NCBI GenBank assembly: GCA_020634625.1
Contig: JACKBJ010000011.1
Coordinates: 1 to 64,000, forward strand
Direction: 5' to 3'
Length of the DNA: 64,000 nt
Origin: Caldilineae bacterium
GTDB taxonomy: Bacteria; Chloroflexota; Anaerolineae; Epilineales; Epilineaceae
The notes below the pieces were generated by a model. It worked only from the letters and a program-made list of their open reading frames with translations, searched no databases and was not told the origin of the DNA. Below are positions 63,537 to 64,000 of this stretch, one piece after another (the first letter of the stretch is position 1; each line of letters opens with the position of its first letter). The position numbers were made by a program, and so were the translations under genes.

Positions 63537-64000
63537 CTACTCCTTTCCCAAGACGCCGGCCAGGAGGGCCATGCGCACGTACATGCCGTTCTTGACCTGC
63601 CGGAAGTAGGCCGCGCGCGGGTCGTCGTCGACCTCGGGCGCGATCTCGCCCACCCGCGGCAGCGGGTGCATCACGATCATGTCCCGCCGCGCCTGTCGCA
63701 TCAGCTCGGGCGTGATCACGTAGAAGCCCTTGAGCTCCTCGTACTGCTCCAGGTCGGTGAAGCGCTCCTTCTGCACCCGGGTCATGTAGAGCACGTCGAC
63801 CTGGTCGATGACGTCGGCCACGCTGTAGGTCTCGCGGACCTTCAGGCCGGCGTCGCGGGCCTCGTTCATCAGGTCCAGCGGCAGGCGCAGGATCTCGGGC
63901 GAGACGAAGCTGAGCTCGACGTCGTACTTGGACAGCAGCCGGGTCAGCGAGTGCACCGTTCGGCCGAAGCGCAGGTCGCCGACCATGGCGATCTTCAGGC
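63537..64000 (-). CDS. pyrB: Aspartate carbamoyltransferase, catalytic subunit, C-terminal part (partial)
   Basis: The gene runs off the right edge. About 154 residues are visible, starting LKIAMVGDLRFGRTVHSL and including VMHPLPRVGEIAPEVD, RAAYFRQVKNGMYVRM. These belong to the aspartate-binding domain. The carbamoyl-phosphate site is outside the window. It is the most upstream visible gene of the pyr cluster on the minus strand. Confidence 0.93.
   Translation of the reverse strand, partial: LKIAMVGDLRFGRTVHSLTRLLSKYDVELSFVSPEILRLPLDLMNEARDAGLKVRETYSVADVIDQVDVLYMTRVQKERFTDLEQYEELKGFYVITPELMRQARRDMIVMHPLPRVGEIAPEVDDDPRAAYFRQVKNGMYVRMALLAGVLGKE

Overview
The window is about 70% G+C DNA, densely packed with genes and bacterial throughout. 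I see no rRNA, tRNA, insertion sequence, phage gene or CRISPR array. The best guess for the source is a member of the Chloroflexota (Anaerolineae-like). This inference rests on the fused menaquinol-type cytochrome b, the many secreted beta-propeller and von Willebrand A proteins with Pro/Thr linkers, a recurrent Tyr-Leu-Pro tag in secreted proteins, and promoters with a leaderless look. It is not proven.

Layout. 1-1540: the end of a dTDP-glucose synthase (rfbA) and rfbB (dTDP-sugar synthesis). 1768-5250: a promoter, then a Rieske / cytochrome b / cytochrome c operon (menaquinol:cytochrome c reductase) ending at a strong hairpin. 5267-7669: dnaG. 7865-11692: a large secreted protein with a propeller and two vWA domains. 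11758-23619: a four-gene unit of sigma factor, zinc-finger/transthyretin-like protein, CHAT-STAND-TPR protein and secreted propeller/C25-like peptidase; the last two junctions overlap. 23665-30725: lipoproteins, a CoA-binding protein, an alpha/beta hydrolase, a TspO-like membrane protein and a secreted HExxH protein. 30934-36875 (minus): two BatA/vWA membrane proteins and a CAP-domain protein. 36915-40135: promoter, TPP riboswitch with terminator, and a thiamin-precursor ABC transporter (permease, binding protein, ATPase). 40294-41763: a STAND-like ATPase. 41766-49224: promoter, cobalamin riboswitch with terminator, a transcobalamin-like secreted protein, a membrane-anchored small relative, and one giant polypeptide holding all four parts of an ECF transporter. 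49253-54371 (minus): a DinG-type helicase, an aldo/keto reductase and a class V aminotransferase. 54461-64000 (minus): pyrimidine genes pyrB, pyrF, pyrE, pyrD and pyrK, interspersed with a ferredoxin, a DUF123 protein, a secreted propeller and an FG-GAP protein carrying a dead phosphodiesterase domain.

Two regions look most novel. The first is the B12 locus (41766-49224), where a cobalamin riboswitch appears to control a surface capture system. Its toroid plus beta domain resembles animal intrinsic factor in parts but in reversed order, and it feeds a single-chain S-T-A-A' ECF transporter. The second is the sigma/zinc-finger/CHAT/C25 operon, which pairs one intracellular and one secreted caspase-fold (clan CD) protease candidate under an apparently dedicated sigma factor.

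Gene starts were chosen by ribosome-binding site, overlap with the upstream stop and family alignment. Most long antisense open frames are shadows caused by the high G+C content. No database search was possible, so all family assignments come from motifs and general similarity recognised by eye.
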